DNA of 64,000 nucleotides, taken from NCBI GenBank assembly GCA_037952775.1, contig JBANAY010000003.1, positions 11,904,001 to 11,968,000 on the forward strand. Direction: 5' to 3'. Each line of letters opens with the position of its first letter. The first letter of the stretch is position 1. The stretch is from Clonostachys chloroleuca (lineage: Eukaryota; Ascomycota; Sordariomycetes; Hypocreales; Bionectriaceae). The notes beneath the pieces are model-generated. The model was not told the origin of the DNA. It worked only from the letters and a program-made list of their open reading frames with translations, and did no database searches. This document shows positions 47,733 to 58,100 of the stretch, piece after piece. The translations under genes were made by a program, and so were the position numbers.

Positions 47733-48328
47733 GATCCAGTGTCTCTTACTAGAGGCGGCCGGACTCGTTCAGGAGAGCGAGTTCAACGCAAAGAAAGGAA
47801 CTTGTTTTAGGCGTGTTTCTTGGGTGGGAAATATTTGGTCCACCCCGTGATGATCTTTCGATTAGGATATATATATATGTGTGTGTGTGTGTGATAGGAT
47901 GGCAGGAAAAAGTAACAAGATACCCTTGTTTCGGCGGCACATGTCAAGAAATGAATATATAGAGCTATAGTTTACGCTCTGCTAGGGGAGTTTTCATTTT
48001 CAATGGGAAGGCGGATTTTTGGGCGAAATACGAGGATTATGGAGACGAGACACTACACGGCTGGTAACTATTTCGTAGGACAGAGCAAGATGTTTGAGAA
48101 AGAGAAACCACAAGGGGTTCGGAATCACATTTTATCGTTTCTAGTTTCTATGAAATGGTATTATCCCCGTGAATATATCAAAAACGCCTTTGTGGTCATA
48201 TACAATGATCTGTATTTGCCGTTGTTCCGTCACACATATATCTCTTCATCTAGTTGCTCTGCGCAGAAACATGCTTAAATCCTTGTTGATATACTTGATA
48301 GAGAAAGCTACAGCTGGAAGGGTACTGA
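47733..48328. other. Convergent 3' intergenic region with microsatellite
   Basis: 596 bp. An (AT)n(GT)n tract lies at 47867-47894, in the probable 3' untranslated end of the regulator gene. A 91-codon frame at 48003-48278 has no recognisable motif and is not called. Confidence 0.5.
47867..47894 (+). repeat. (AT)n(GT)n microsatellite
   Basis: About 14 bases of AT repeat followed by about 14 of GT repeat. Confidence 0.75.
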
Positions 48329-48952
48329 TCAATCAATAGAGTAGCTTGGGCTCCGGCGTCTCCTGTCATAACTGCGCTCTCTCCTACGCCTGGGAGGGGT
48401 GCTGCTCTCCTCGATGACGACCACCTCGTCGTCCTCCGAGTCAGACTCCGAGTCCGAGTCGGAATCCGTCAGCGTCTGGCGTGAGGACGGGGCGGCATCC
48501 ACGATGATGGGCTCCCTCGCGTGGGGAGGGGGAGGGGGCGGGGGGACGTGAACCCGCTCGTAGGTGCGCACCTCGTACGAGTCGGCGCTGACTATGCTTG
48601 GACCGCCCGGGCGGCGCTTCGGCGAGCGGGTGTGGCGGGAGGTGCGGCGGGACGAGTGCGAGGCGCGGGATGCTGTGCGGCGCACTCGCACCTCGACCAT
48701 TGAGCCCTGCGACTTGGAGAAGATGGGGGGCCCGAAGCCGAGGGCCGAGTAGCAGATGAAGAGGAGGAGGAGGAAGCCCGCCACGGAGCCGAGGACGATT
48801 CCCGCGATTACCCCGGGGTTGAGGGAGGTGTAGAGGCCGCCGTACGTCGAAGGGATGACCTTGAAGTTGTCGTTGTCGTCGCGCTCGGCTAGGACATGGT
48901 TGGCGGCTGCGACGAGTGCCGCGGCCGTGGTTTCGATTTGTATAGCCGGCAT
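48329..48952 (-). CDS. Single-pass membrane protein with basic and acidic tail, function unknown
   Basis: 207 residues, single exon, start MPAIQIETTAAALVAAANHV at 48952; the frame stays open further upstream but only the part from this start looks coding. A short N-terminal part (no clear signal peptide) leads to one strong hydrophobic helix at about residues 47-70 (PGVIAGIVLGSVAGFLLLLF). Behind it is an Arg/Ser-rich stretch (RRTSRHTRSPKRRPGG), a run of eight Pro, an Asp/Ser/Glu tract (DSDSDSESDSEDDEVVV) and an Arg-rich end (RRRRERSYDRRRR). This order, one helix near the N-terminus and a long charged tail, is common among uncharacterised ascomycete membrane proteins. Function not assigned. 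The Pro run is encoded by a G-quadruplex-like sequence. Confidence 0.7.
   Translation of the reverse strand: MPAIQIETTAAALVAAANHVLAERDDNDNFKVIPSTYGGLYTSLNPGVIAGIVLGSVAGFLLLLFICYSALGFGPPIFSKSQGSMVEVRVRRTASRASHSSRRTSRHTRSPKRRPGGPSIVSADSYEVRTYERVHVPPPPPPPHAREPIIVDAAPSSRQTLTDSDSDSESDSEDDEVVVIEESSTPPRRRRERSYDRRRRSPSYSID
48523..48545 (+). other. G-quadruplex-like sequence
   Basis: Four G runs (4, 5, 5 and 6) separated by single bases on the plus strand, opposite the poly-Pro codons of the membrane protein gene. It fits the G3+N1-7 pattern well. Confidence 0.6.
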
Positions 48953-50344
48953 CCTTTGCCCGGCGGGAGGGACCAAACGGTGCTTTGTTGAGGTTCGGGG
49001 CGTTGTATAGGGATATGCTTGTGTCAATGGTTGGTAAGGCGTGTGCAGCTCGAGCGCAAGGAACGGGTCGCACTGGCTGAAGCTCTGTCTGCTGCAAGGG
49101 CGAATGCGACGGGAAGCTAGCAGGAGGTAGGCATGAACATCGTATGGCGGGCGTAGTTGCAGATCAGGTCGTGATGTGGCTTTCCACTGGCCGGCAGCCT
49201 CGAAAGCACAGCAAAGGGGATGCCTGCATGCAGATGGCAACATGAGGATGCCATCCCTCACCTGCGCATGCTGCAAAGCGGAGCCACTGGGCTGCGGGGC
49301 AACGGCGAGCAGTCCACAAATATTGAAGGCCTTCCCTGGTCATTTCTGGTGGTGCGCTTCCTCCCGCCTCCGCTCCCGTCTGCCTTCCCGCCTTGAGCTT
49401 TCCACCTACCTACTAGGTATGTAATAGAAGGACATGTGCTGTGTGCGTTTACTACCTAACGTATATTAAAAAGTAAGGCAACTACGAATTCCAGTGATGA
49501 CTATTTCGTCTCAGTTTAGGCGCCTGTATCCCAGCGGCCCGTAAGCCCCACTAACCGCCAGGGCACTTTACATAGCTTCTGATCTACCAGTAATTAAACG
49601 CCTGTCGAATCCCGCTGGTCCTTTACCCTCACCAACAATAGACGCACCTTTCTGCTGGATTGCTTTTGTAAGGCCCTCAGATTCGAATAAGCAGATGGAA
49701 CGGGAGGATACAGAAGGCATAATATTAGGCTATTTTATACTAATCCCCTGGCCCCTGGCGATTCGGAGTGACAGCCGCCTTACGCTGACAAGGCTTGGTA
49801 AGGTTGAACTATCTAGAAGCTGGCTCCTCTCTATCACATCGCACCGTGCAATGGAAAGCTGCTGCTTTCTAGTGGTTTCCGATCTAGATGAAAGAGAACC
49901 TAGTGTTAGTACCCTCGTGACAGCGATAACTATCACTATCGGGTACTCTGACAAGATTACGGAATGTGATGATTAGGCTGACGGCGATCGATGGCAAGCC
50001 TCCCTTGATTGGACAATGCTGCTGCGCTAATACCGCCTCGTTACTGTTCGTATACGCACGTTGGAGAGGCTAAGCATCGACATGCCCGTAGTCCATCCAC
50101 GCCAGCATTCCTCAGCCTCAATGAGATTGCATCAGAGCTCGTCGCTGTCTCAGACAAAAGCACCATAAGCTTGAGCAGCCTCGGGGACCGCTTCCGAATT
50201 ACGTGGACAGCGCTGCGCTTTCATAACGCCAGTCAGCCATCTATCAATCACAAACAACTCGGTTAATCTAGGGCGGGCGTCACCATCAACCTGAAATCGT
50301 ATTTCACAGGCGACAACGACAGTGACTCGGAGATTCAAGCCAAT
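48953..50344. other. Divergent intergenic region
   Basis: 1.39 kb. A TACCTACTAGGTA word (49408-49420) resembles the palindromes near ARO2. No gene or RNA gene could be supported; a weak B-box-like word at about 49592 lacks a tRNA fold. Confidence 0.45.
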
Positions 50345-51750
50345 ATGAAACAGAGTCAGGACTCGGACTCGCCTCGCGATAGCGATGAACCGGGAGAGGT
50401 CGAGGTCGGCCAGATCAAGCGCAAGCCCCGACCCTGCAAAGGGCACACCAAATCCAGGAGAGGATGCTTCAATTGCAAAAGGAGAAGAGTCAAGTGCCCA
50501 GAGACTCTGCCCCGATGTAATAACTGCGTTCGCCTTGGCCTGAGCTGCACCTATCCTTCCGAGGGGGCCTGGTGCCGGCGTCCCGGCCCTCACACACGTC
50601 CAGCCCAATGGCAATGCCGCTGTCGTCGTCACCAACGCGCTTTACTATCGAGGATCTAAGGTTCTTCCATCACTTTCTGTTCGCTGCATACCCACCCCTA
50701 CCAATCGGCGGCAAAGAGATTTGGAGAGACATGGCTGCGCTCTCTCATGGTGTAAGTCCACCCGCTTCTAGCACTGGGGTCAGCATCAACCTCCTGTATG
50801 TTTACCGGGGCTAATGCTATCGGTAGTTTGATTACCTTGTTCATGCAGTTCTCGGCCTGGCGGCTTCACACCTGACCCTGGCAAGCCGGAATGAGTTCGA
50901 TTACTCTGCCCATGCACTGTCGCATCGTGTCCAAGCCATCAATTCTCTAAATTCTGCTCTCAGCAAGCCATGCATCTCAAAGGCGGAGGGCGATGCTCGG
51001 TTTGCGACACTAATGGCACTTACATTTCAGTCCTCCTATATGTCCGACGGCATGGTTGATTTTCTTGCCATGATACGAGGATGTACGGTGGTTCCCGGGA
51101 CGGGCATGCCCTCATTCAGCGAATCTGTATTTCAAGGATTCAGCGCCGAAGCACATCAGCAGTCTATCATTGAGATGAACGAGGACCGGCCAGAGGCAAA
51201 GGATCAAAGGTTGGCTAGTTTCGCTATCGATGGTCTCAAGTCATTGTATGCCCTGCGGCCATTTTGCCCAGAGGGCAGCCTAGAGGGGACATATTTAGAT
51301 GCTCTGGAAGGCGTATTAGAACTCACTATCAAGTGCCCTCTTGAAGGTAAGCTCGTCCCGATTGCTTCATTCCAATCCGAACCCTCGAGAGCGCTTTCCA
51401 AGGCTCACTTCTGCACAGCATTCACCTCGCTCTGTTACATGTACCAGATCTTCAACGGCGTCGACCACGAGAACTTCACCAGCTTCATCGATCCCTCCAA
51501 CACGGTCCCCCAGATCCTCCTGGCGCACTTCTTCCTCATCGAGACCAAAATCGGCCTGCTCACGCTCCAGGCCATCATCGAGAGCTTCCCATTCAGAGGC
51601 CTGATCGTCGCCTCCTGGGTCCACAACGTGGCGCGCGCGCTCCCCGAGGAGTTCCATTGCTACATGGACTGGCCGCTGTCAGAGGCGGCCTCCATTGACG
51701 TTTGGATGACGCCAAACATGCTCGACGGCTCGACGATATCACCTCCGTAA
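50345..51750 (+). CDS. Zn(II)2Cys6 transcription factor, UPC2/sterol-regulator-like (one frame break)
   Basis: Fungal regulator with Cys41, 44, 51, 58, 61 and 68 in a perfect zinc cluster (GCFNCKRRRVKCPE). Exon 1 50345-50751, intron 50752-50826 (GTAAGT to GTAG), exon 2 50827-51750; 443 residues if one base is restored. Right after the finger the frame breaks at a run of five G (50563-50567): six G would read YPSEGGLVPASRP and join the two frames. The rest, with YLVHAVLGLAASHLTLASR, then RFATLMALTFQSSYMSDGMV and FLAMIRGCTVV, matches the regulatory domain of the UPC2/ECM22-like group, some of which control sterol genes. Target genes unknown. Without correction the product would be a 104-residue finger-only peptide. 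Confidence 0.85.
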
Positions 51751-52689
51751 TCCTTGGGAGCTGAACTAACCCCCCGGCCTCTCATAAAACCGTGGAGTAC
51801 TAGATGGCCCCACCCTCCCGTGGCTGAAACTGGTTCTTGAACTGTTCTACGTAAATCCGTTCGTTGCCTTAAAACTTGAGGAGTTCGTCTCAGGTTGCGC
51901 ATTGGAGTGATACACCTGGACCCACTGAATTTAGTTGTGGGGTTACATCACAGTCTGGCGTGGTGTCCTAACTTTAAGTCTCGGATCGAGGAGGATCTGC
52001 AACCCTATTCATGCGCTGCACCCCCTCCGACAGGTTCATGATAAACATTGATCGAGCCAATATTCCCGGGGTGTCGATTGCAGACTTGGCCGTTTCCCGG
52101 GCCCTTGGCCCTTGGCAGCGAGGAAATGAACATTCAGGGGATCTCATGCACAGAACAAGAAAGCGGATGGCAAAAGAACCTAATGAAAGCTCTTAGGTCT
52201 ATCATTTCAGACCAGTCATCTAAATATGCTCATAATCTAAACCATTAACGGGTATCGTAGTCCAGGAAGAAAAAGGTAAGCCTGGGGCGGAAGCGCTCGG
52301 TCCAGCGAGCCGAGAGATAGAAGGGTAAACAGTACAAATGGAAGAGAAGAGCCACATTTTTGATTAAAGAATTTAACTCCACCAAGGGCATGGTAAGGCT
52401 GGTAGTTCTCGCATATCGTAATTCGTTGGAAACCACCCTTAAGATGCAAGACAGTCCTTCCATTCGTAAAATATAACAGCGGGGTAGAAAAGACATTGGA
52501 GGGAAAGAAAAGAAGGCTGAGGGTGTTGATACATTTAGTCGTCAGCAATAGGATGCCATTAGTATAATTTTAATTGGGAGAAAAGGACAAGGTGCCGAGT
52601 AGTGGTTTAACCGAGGAACACCAGTTTCATGGTGCGAATGGAGGAATATATGAGGAAAAGTGCCGCTGAGGCTGATGTCGCAGAAGGTG
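51751..52689. other. Convergent 3' intergenic region
   Basis: 939 bp between the stops of two convergent genes. Short open frames only; nothing recognised. Confidence 0.45.
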
Positions 52690-55102
52690 TCATGACTTAA
52701 CATGAAGCTTCTGAGATATTTGTTGAGGGATTGGAGGCAATGCGCATGTTGGAGGCGGAGCCGGTGGTGGTCCGTCCGCCAACTGCGGCATACTGCGCCG
52801 ATTTTGCAGGGCCAGGGCTTTGGCCTCGGCCTTGATGTGGGAAGGAATTGGAACAGGAGGAAGGGGGATGGTAGGGGGGGGGGGCAGGAGGTTCGGAAAT
52901 GGATTCAGGTTTACCAAACGCTGGCACGAACGGTAGCATGCTAGACCTCTTGGCCACTCGCGATGGCAGGGACGCAAAAGCACCCCCTCGTTGATGCCTA
53001 TCAAATGTTGACAGAGAAGGTTCCATCTCAAATGACCGGAGAGGGGCTGACCGGAGGCTGCGCATTCGGTTCGGTTCGACTGAAGCATCTGCGCCGTAGA
53101 AAGATTCACGTGTCTTGCCAAGTGATCCTAAGCTAGCGAGTCTGCGTGGGCCGCCAGGGGGTTTAGCATTCCGGGGCGGTTTGTGTAGTTTGAACTCGGC
53201 GTCTGATGGTACAGGTTTGGTGGGATCGAACTCCAGCACCTGGCCGTCGAGAGCTACAGAGCCTCGCTCTGATTGGGAAGGCGCGATCTCTACTTGATCA
53301 AACGTTTCTCGCTGGGAAGAGAGAGGTTGATCCTCAACCATGGATAAGGGGCGAGAAACCCGCGACGTGGTAGGTGGTCTGCGGGATGGTATCCTCAACA
53401 TCATCTCAATATCTCGCGGAGTGGTAGACGGGCTTCCAGTCTCAAATGTCGAGATCCTAGTCGAGAACCTGCGGCTGGAGGGCACGCTAAAATTGGGAGC
53501 CGGGCTCCCAGCTGACAGAGGGCCAATACTATCAGTAGGTGAGAACGTCGTAGATAGAGGTCTCTGCCCAGGCTGTCCACCTTTTACTTCGGCGAAAGGG
53601 TGTACGGGCTGGAGGGACTGCCTTCGGTCGGCAATAACGGATCCGTTGAACCGCATTCTCGTCTCAGTGGTGTTGGTATCAAGGGTATAATGGCCTATGT
53701 CTTCTAATCCTGAGGGGAAAGAATCCACAGTGGGAGAGCAGGCTGGCGATGAAGAGGTGGTAGAAGTGACCATTGTTCGCTGGCCTGATGATACATATGA
53801 AAGACGGTTGGAGCTGTTTCTGAGACTCTCTAGCTGTTGACCGTCATGGGAGGTGACGCTGTTAGTGGTAGAGAAATCATCAATGGACCGGTCACGACCA
53901 TTATCCGACATGGCAAATGAAATAACACTGGCTCGGTTATCGGAGCCGTTCTGTACCCATGAATAGTCAGATTGACATACAGCACCACGATTCTTGTAGA
54001 GCTCAGGGTCCCTTACAACAAGCGTTCGCTGACTCGCACGTTCCCGAAGAGGAACGGCGTGCTCGCCCTTTGGCTTTCCGGTTTCCGAAAGGAACTTCTT
54101 GCCGCCCAAGGCCTGAATAGCACGGCGTATCGTCGCCAACCACTCATCCATTTCTTCGGCGCTTTCGAAAATCAGCAGCATATTCGAGGTGCTGCGGCGC
54201 TCCGTCGTAGGTGCTCCGCGAAACGGCAGTCGTGAAAAGATGGAGCGGCTTGTATCTGGCAGCACAGCTCCATTGGAGTCCATGGCAGAAGCAACCTGCA
54301 AGACCCAATGGCGGCCAGGGATAGAGTCGCTTGCGAATGCCGCCGAATGCCTGTTCAGTTTCAGAACCTTCTCAGGTAAGCGGTCAAACGGACCGTCGTT
54401 GGCATATTCCAGCAGATACCCAGCCGTAACGAGAATATAAATCTTCTTCTTGGCCTCGCCGTCGGTGTGCGAGCCAGACTTGGATCGGCGATGCCTTCTT
54501 CTTGGTTTCACCTTCTCATCTTCTGGGGTGCCAGGGGTCTTTTCTTGTTGCTTTAATAGTAAATCGGCAGGCGTTGAACAAGAGGGCAAGGTTGAATATC
54601 TAACTGCCTGTGGGTAGGCTTTGAATAAGGGGGGCGCATCCCACGACGCCATATGGCCACGGTTTACCTTGGCTGGTGGCTTTGCAGCCGCCATGTTGTT
54701 CCCTGTGCGCTCTTGGTCCTCAGCTGCCGTGTACAGTGGCACGGTTGTGTGTGCGACAGCCTTGCTATATGGTGAAGAGTATGCGCCTGCTCGAAGGTCG
54801 GTCGTCGCAGGGGCATTTGCGTACGCTTTAGGTACGCTCGGCAGCGCGGGAATGTCGGCGGCCTTTCCAGTCTTGCTGCGACCAAATATGCTTCGAAAGC
54901 CGAGTCTTGATTCTCGGCGATTGACCCTTTCCGATTGCTGTGTAACACGCGCATGCAGGTCGTCGCTTGCGGCACGGTCAAGGTGAGCAGGTGTAGACCG
55001 CCATTTCTTCGAGTTGGAGAGCTGGTTATGATGGCTCTCGCCCGAGCCCAGGGTCACGGGTGTCGTCGCATGGGGCTGGTGTATTGGGCCGACGGATGCC
55101 AT
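52690..55102 (-). CDS. PH-domain protein (probable frame break near the C-terminus)
   Basis: Large, mostly disordered protein with one pleckstrin-homology domain, expected at membranes or cell cortex. Start MASVGPIHQPHATTPVTLGS at 55102; the open frame runs further up only from a non-ATG codon. The PH domain is about residues 215-336: KKKIYILVTAGYLLEYANDG, then LPEKVLKLNRHSA, then RSTSNMLLIFESAEEMDEWL and ATIRRAIQAL. As written, the frame ends at 52697 (801 residues). A run of eleven C on the coding strand (plus 52874-52884) lies 63 codons before that end; with ten C the tail instead reads PSHIKAEAKALALQNRRS and ends at 52690 (803 residues). That tail looks far more like protein, so I give the end as 52690. 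Ser/Pro/Thr-rich spacers suggest phosphorylation. Confidence 0.8.
52874..52884 (+). repeat. G11 homopolymer inside the PH-domain gene
   Basis: Eleven G on the plus strand, coding for a Pro run on the minus strand; one base fewer changes the frame to a better C-terminus. Confidence 0.7.
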
Positions 55103-58100
55103 TGTTAGTTGTGAGACCCTGTTCTTCGACAAGGTTCGAGGTGAGCTAGATTAAATTCCACGGCAAGGCGCGCAACGTTTCTTTGTGGAATGCAATGCCA
55201 CGAGGTTGGCGAATTGTGTCGACAGTCTTGTTCTCGAGCGCAAGCATCAACCACCGGCTGGTGGTGGCAGTAGGAACAAGGCGGGAAGCCGCATGCGCTG
55301 TTCAAGACGTACGTCGCCGTGTTACGATGAAGAGAGGTGCGAAATCCAGCAGTCTCCGAGGCTGGGAAGCAGCAAAGGTCGTACAGGAACTAAAGTGATC
55401 ACAGGGAATAGCGCCCGGTCGGATCAGTTTTTGACTTCGAGCCAATGGACGCCGGCAAGCGGCATGAAGGCTGGAACATGAAGCGCGGCACGAAGGTTTC
55501 GGCCAACTCTCCACGTTCTATCCACCACCGAATGGGTCTATCGTTGTCCTGGGTTAGGGCTTCCCCTTGATCCCACGCGACTTGAAACGCCGTCAGGTTG
55601 TTGGGCTGGTCCGGGCTGGGCGGTTCCGAAATGGTGGTGTTGGCACTCCGGAATGGGCCCAGTCTCCGAAGGTATGAATCGCCACAGAAGCAGAACAAAC
55701 GTGATGTAGGTTGGAAGTTGGAAGGTTTTCCTGGCAGAGAAAAGGAGCGGACTGGGGATCGACGGAGGCCAAGGACGAGTAAGGGGGCAAAGCGAGCTAG
55801 CGATGGCAGCCAGATGTATGCAGGTATATATGTTTGGATGGCCCGATGAGTGTATGGGTGATTGGATGCTTGTGAAATGCTCTGGCGACCAAAACGCTGT
55901 GCTGGTGAGACACCAATTAATTAATCGGGTACCAAGTCAGTCTAAGAGCCGCGGGAGTGCTGGGACTGGTCCGTCCGTCCTGGCTAGATTCCTGGCAGGA
56001 CTGGACTGAGGGGTGGTGGGGGAGGACGAGTACTTTGTAGGTCGGTGGTGCGAGGTCAGCAAGCACACAGACTGGCGACACAGGCTGCGAGCGCATGTGT
56101 GCGGTGATGGCTGTTAATGTTATACTGAGTGCTCAGTCCAATCCATGCAATGCAATGCGGGTGCACATATGGAGGTAGGCAGTCATATGCTGCAGCAGGT
56201 TCTTTGACAGGCGAGCAGCGTCAGAAACCGCGTCCGTAGCGCGCAGATGGAGTGACGGACCAGGGCCCCCTGAGCGCTCTGTAGGGTCCTTCGGGGCTGC
56301 AGCGAGCCAATGAACCGGCTCCATTGGGGACACAGCCCGCTAGCAGGGGTCCCGTGTGCTTGGCTCGAAGGCCTGGAGCTTTAGCGTGGGCGGATGGCAG
56401 GTCCTGGCCCTGAGCAGACAGAAGGCTGAGGAAGCACCCGGCCACTGAGCCAGATCCCTCTTCGAGGCCCCTCCAGGCCCCTCTTCCTCCTCGACCGGCT
56501 TGCTCCAGGTCCCAGGATCTGATTAGCTGAATCCACCCCCTTGGGTCACCGACGTGTGTGCTGGGTCATTTGAGTTGGAGATTACATCGGCCATGATACG
56601 ATACGATGCGATCACGGCCTTGGATCACTATCGCCGGCCTGCAGGCTCGTTCGCCAGCTTCCCCTCCTCGAACGAACAATCTGCACCTGCACCCACTCGA
56701 CGACGACCGCCCCCGACAACCCCCAACAGCCATCCACCACTCGACTATGCCTGTTCCTCTTTCCTGCGTCTGGCCCCTCCCCACCGTTCCAAAAAGCAAA
56801 CTGTTCCCCTTAGGCTAAAACACTGGGCAGGGGAGTGGTAGTGCGCGCGGCGGGAGACGCAGGGGCAGGCTAGAGGAAGTCAAATACCCTAGCAAGAGCC
56901 GGGATGATGGCACCCAAATGAGACGAGACGCGGTCGGCTGCCCATCCCCGTCGCCAGACTCACCTACGCCCTCGTACACGCACACACAAAAAAAGCAAGC
57001 AACAAAAGGTTTGTCTCTCGCGCACAGACAAAGCTCCCACGCTCCGTGATGTTTCCAGCAGCGATCTCCCCCAGGAGGAACAGGGAGCAGCATGGATAAC
57101 CCAATGCCAACCACGTGTACAACGCCAATCTTCCATCATGGTATCAATCTCATGACTTCGACATGGGATTGCTAAGAATTACCAACCGGTACGGACAATA
57201 GCAACAACAAACATTGTCTTCGGTAAACAAAAGTACAGACTAACATCCCGGGAGGGGGCTGAGGTGAGCCCTCACTCAAGTCACTTTACCCACTCCAACG
57301 GGCTGCTCGGAGCTTTCCATGGCTACATATGTCATCAATACGGCAGCGTTTGTTGGCGGCGTAATAATACCTACGTTGGCGATGACGAAAATGCGTCTGT
57401 ACGAGGGACCCAACGCGCCCCCCAATCACCTCCCATCACCTCCCGTGGGGCCTCCTCGAGTGACATGCATCTTCCGCGGCTCCGACGGATAAGATTTTTT
57501 TTCCATCGGCCTCTGCCTATGACCACATGCATCCGAAACTGTAGTACTAGGCCCTATATTTTTTTGTTGGTCTTGCTCAGCAGAGAGTTGAGCCTGGAAT
57601 GCCTCAACAGCGTTTCATATTCTCGTACACAACCCATCAACATCCGAGGGAGGTGACTAATAAAGTGTTTTCGTCCTCCAAAATGAAGATCTACCCGGCC
57701 AATTAGTGTTCCAGACTGCTTGCCATTGCTCCGTATGATCAAAACTCATTGCAATCTAGACCCAGTATCTTGCTCAGTCCTCAACACTGGTGTGGTCGCA
57801 CAGACACATACATACTAGATGGCCTGCATTGACCATCCATGCTCACATAGCCTCGCATCTCGGCCTGCCCAGAGCCTCTCCGCAAAAAGGATTTACACAG
57901 GCAACTTAAACCAGTCTGGTATATCCTGCGAACTCCACACACTCGTATTCAGCGGCCAGAGATTTCGACAGCACGGTGTTGGGAATATCCACATCCCTGC
58001 TTGTGTGCCTCATAATGTCGGCACTCTTAAGACAGGTCTTACCAGCAACCTGGGCTGTACAGTTATTCTTCCGGCGTTGGTTACGATATTGCGAGAGGGC

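Noticed and set aside
48003..48278. 91-codon frame after the PPR1-like gene
   Set aside because: Probably 3' untranslated DNA; no motif.
49530..49615. Possible tRNA from a TCGAATCCCGC word
   Set aside because: No matching A box or cloverleaf arms could be built.
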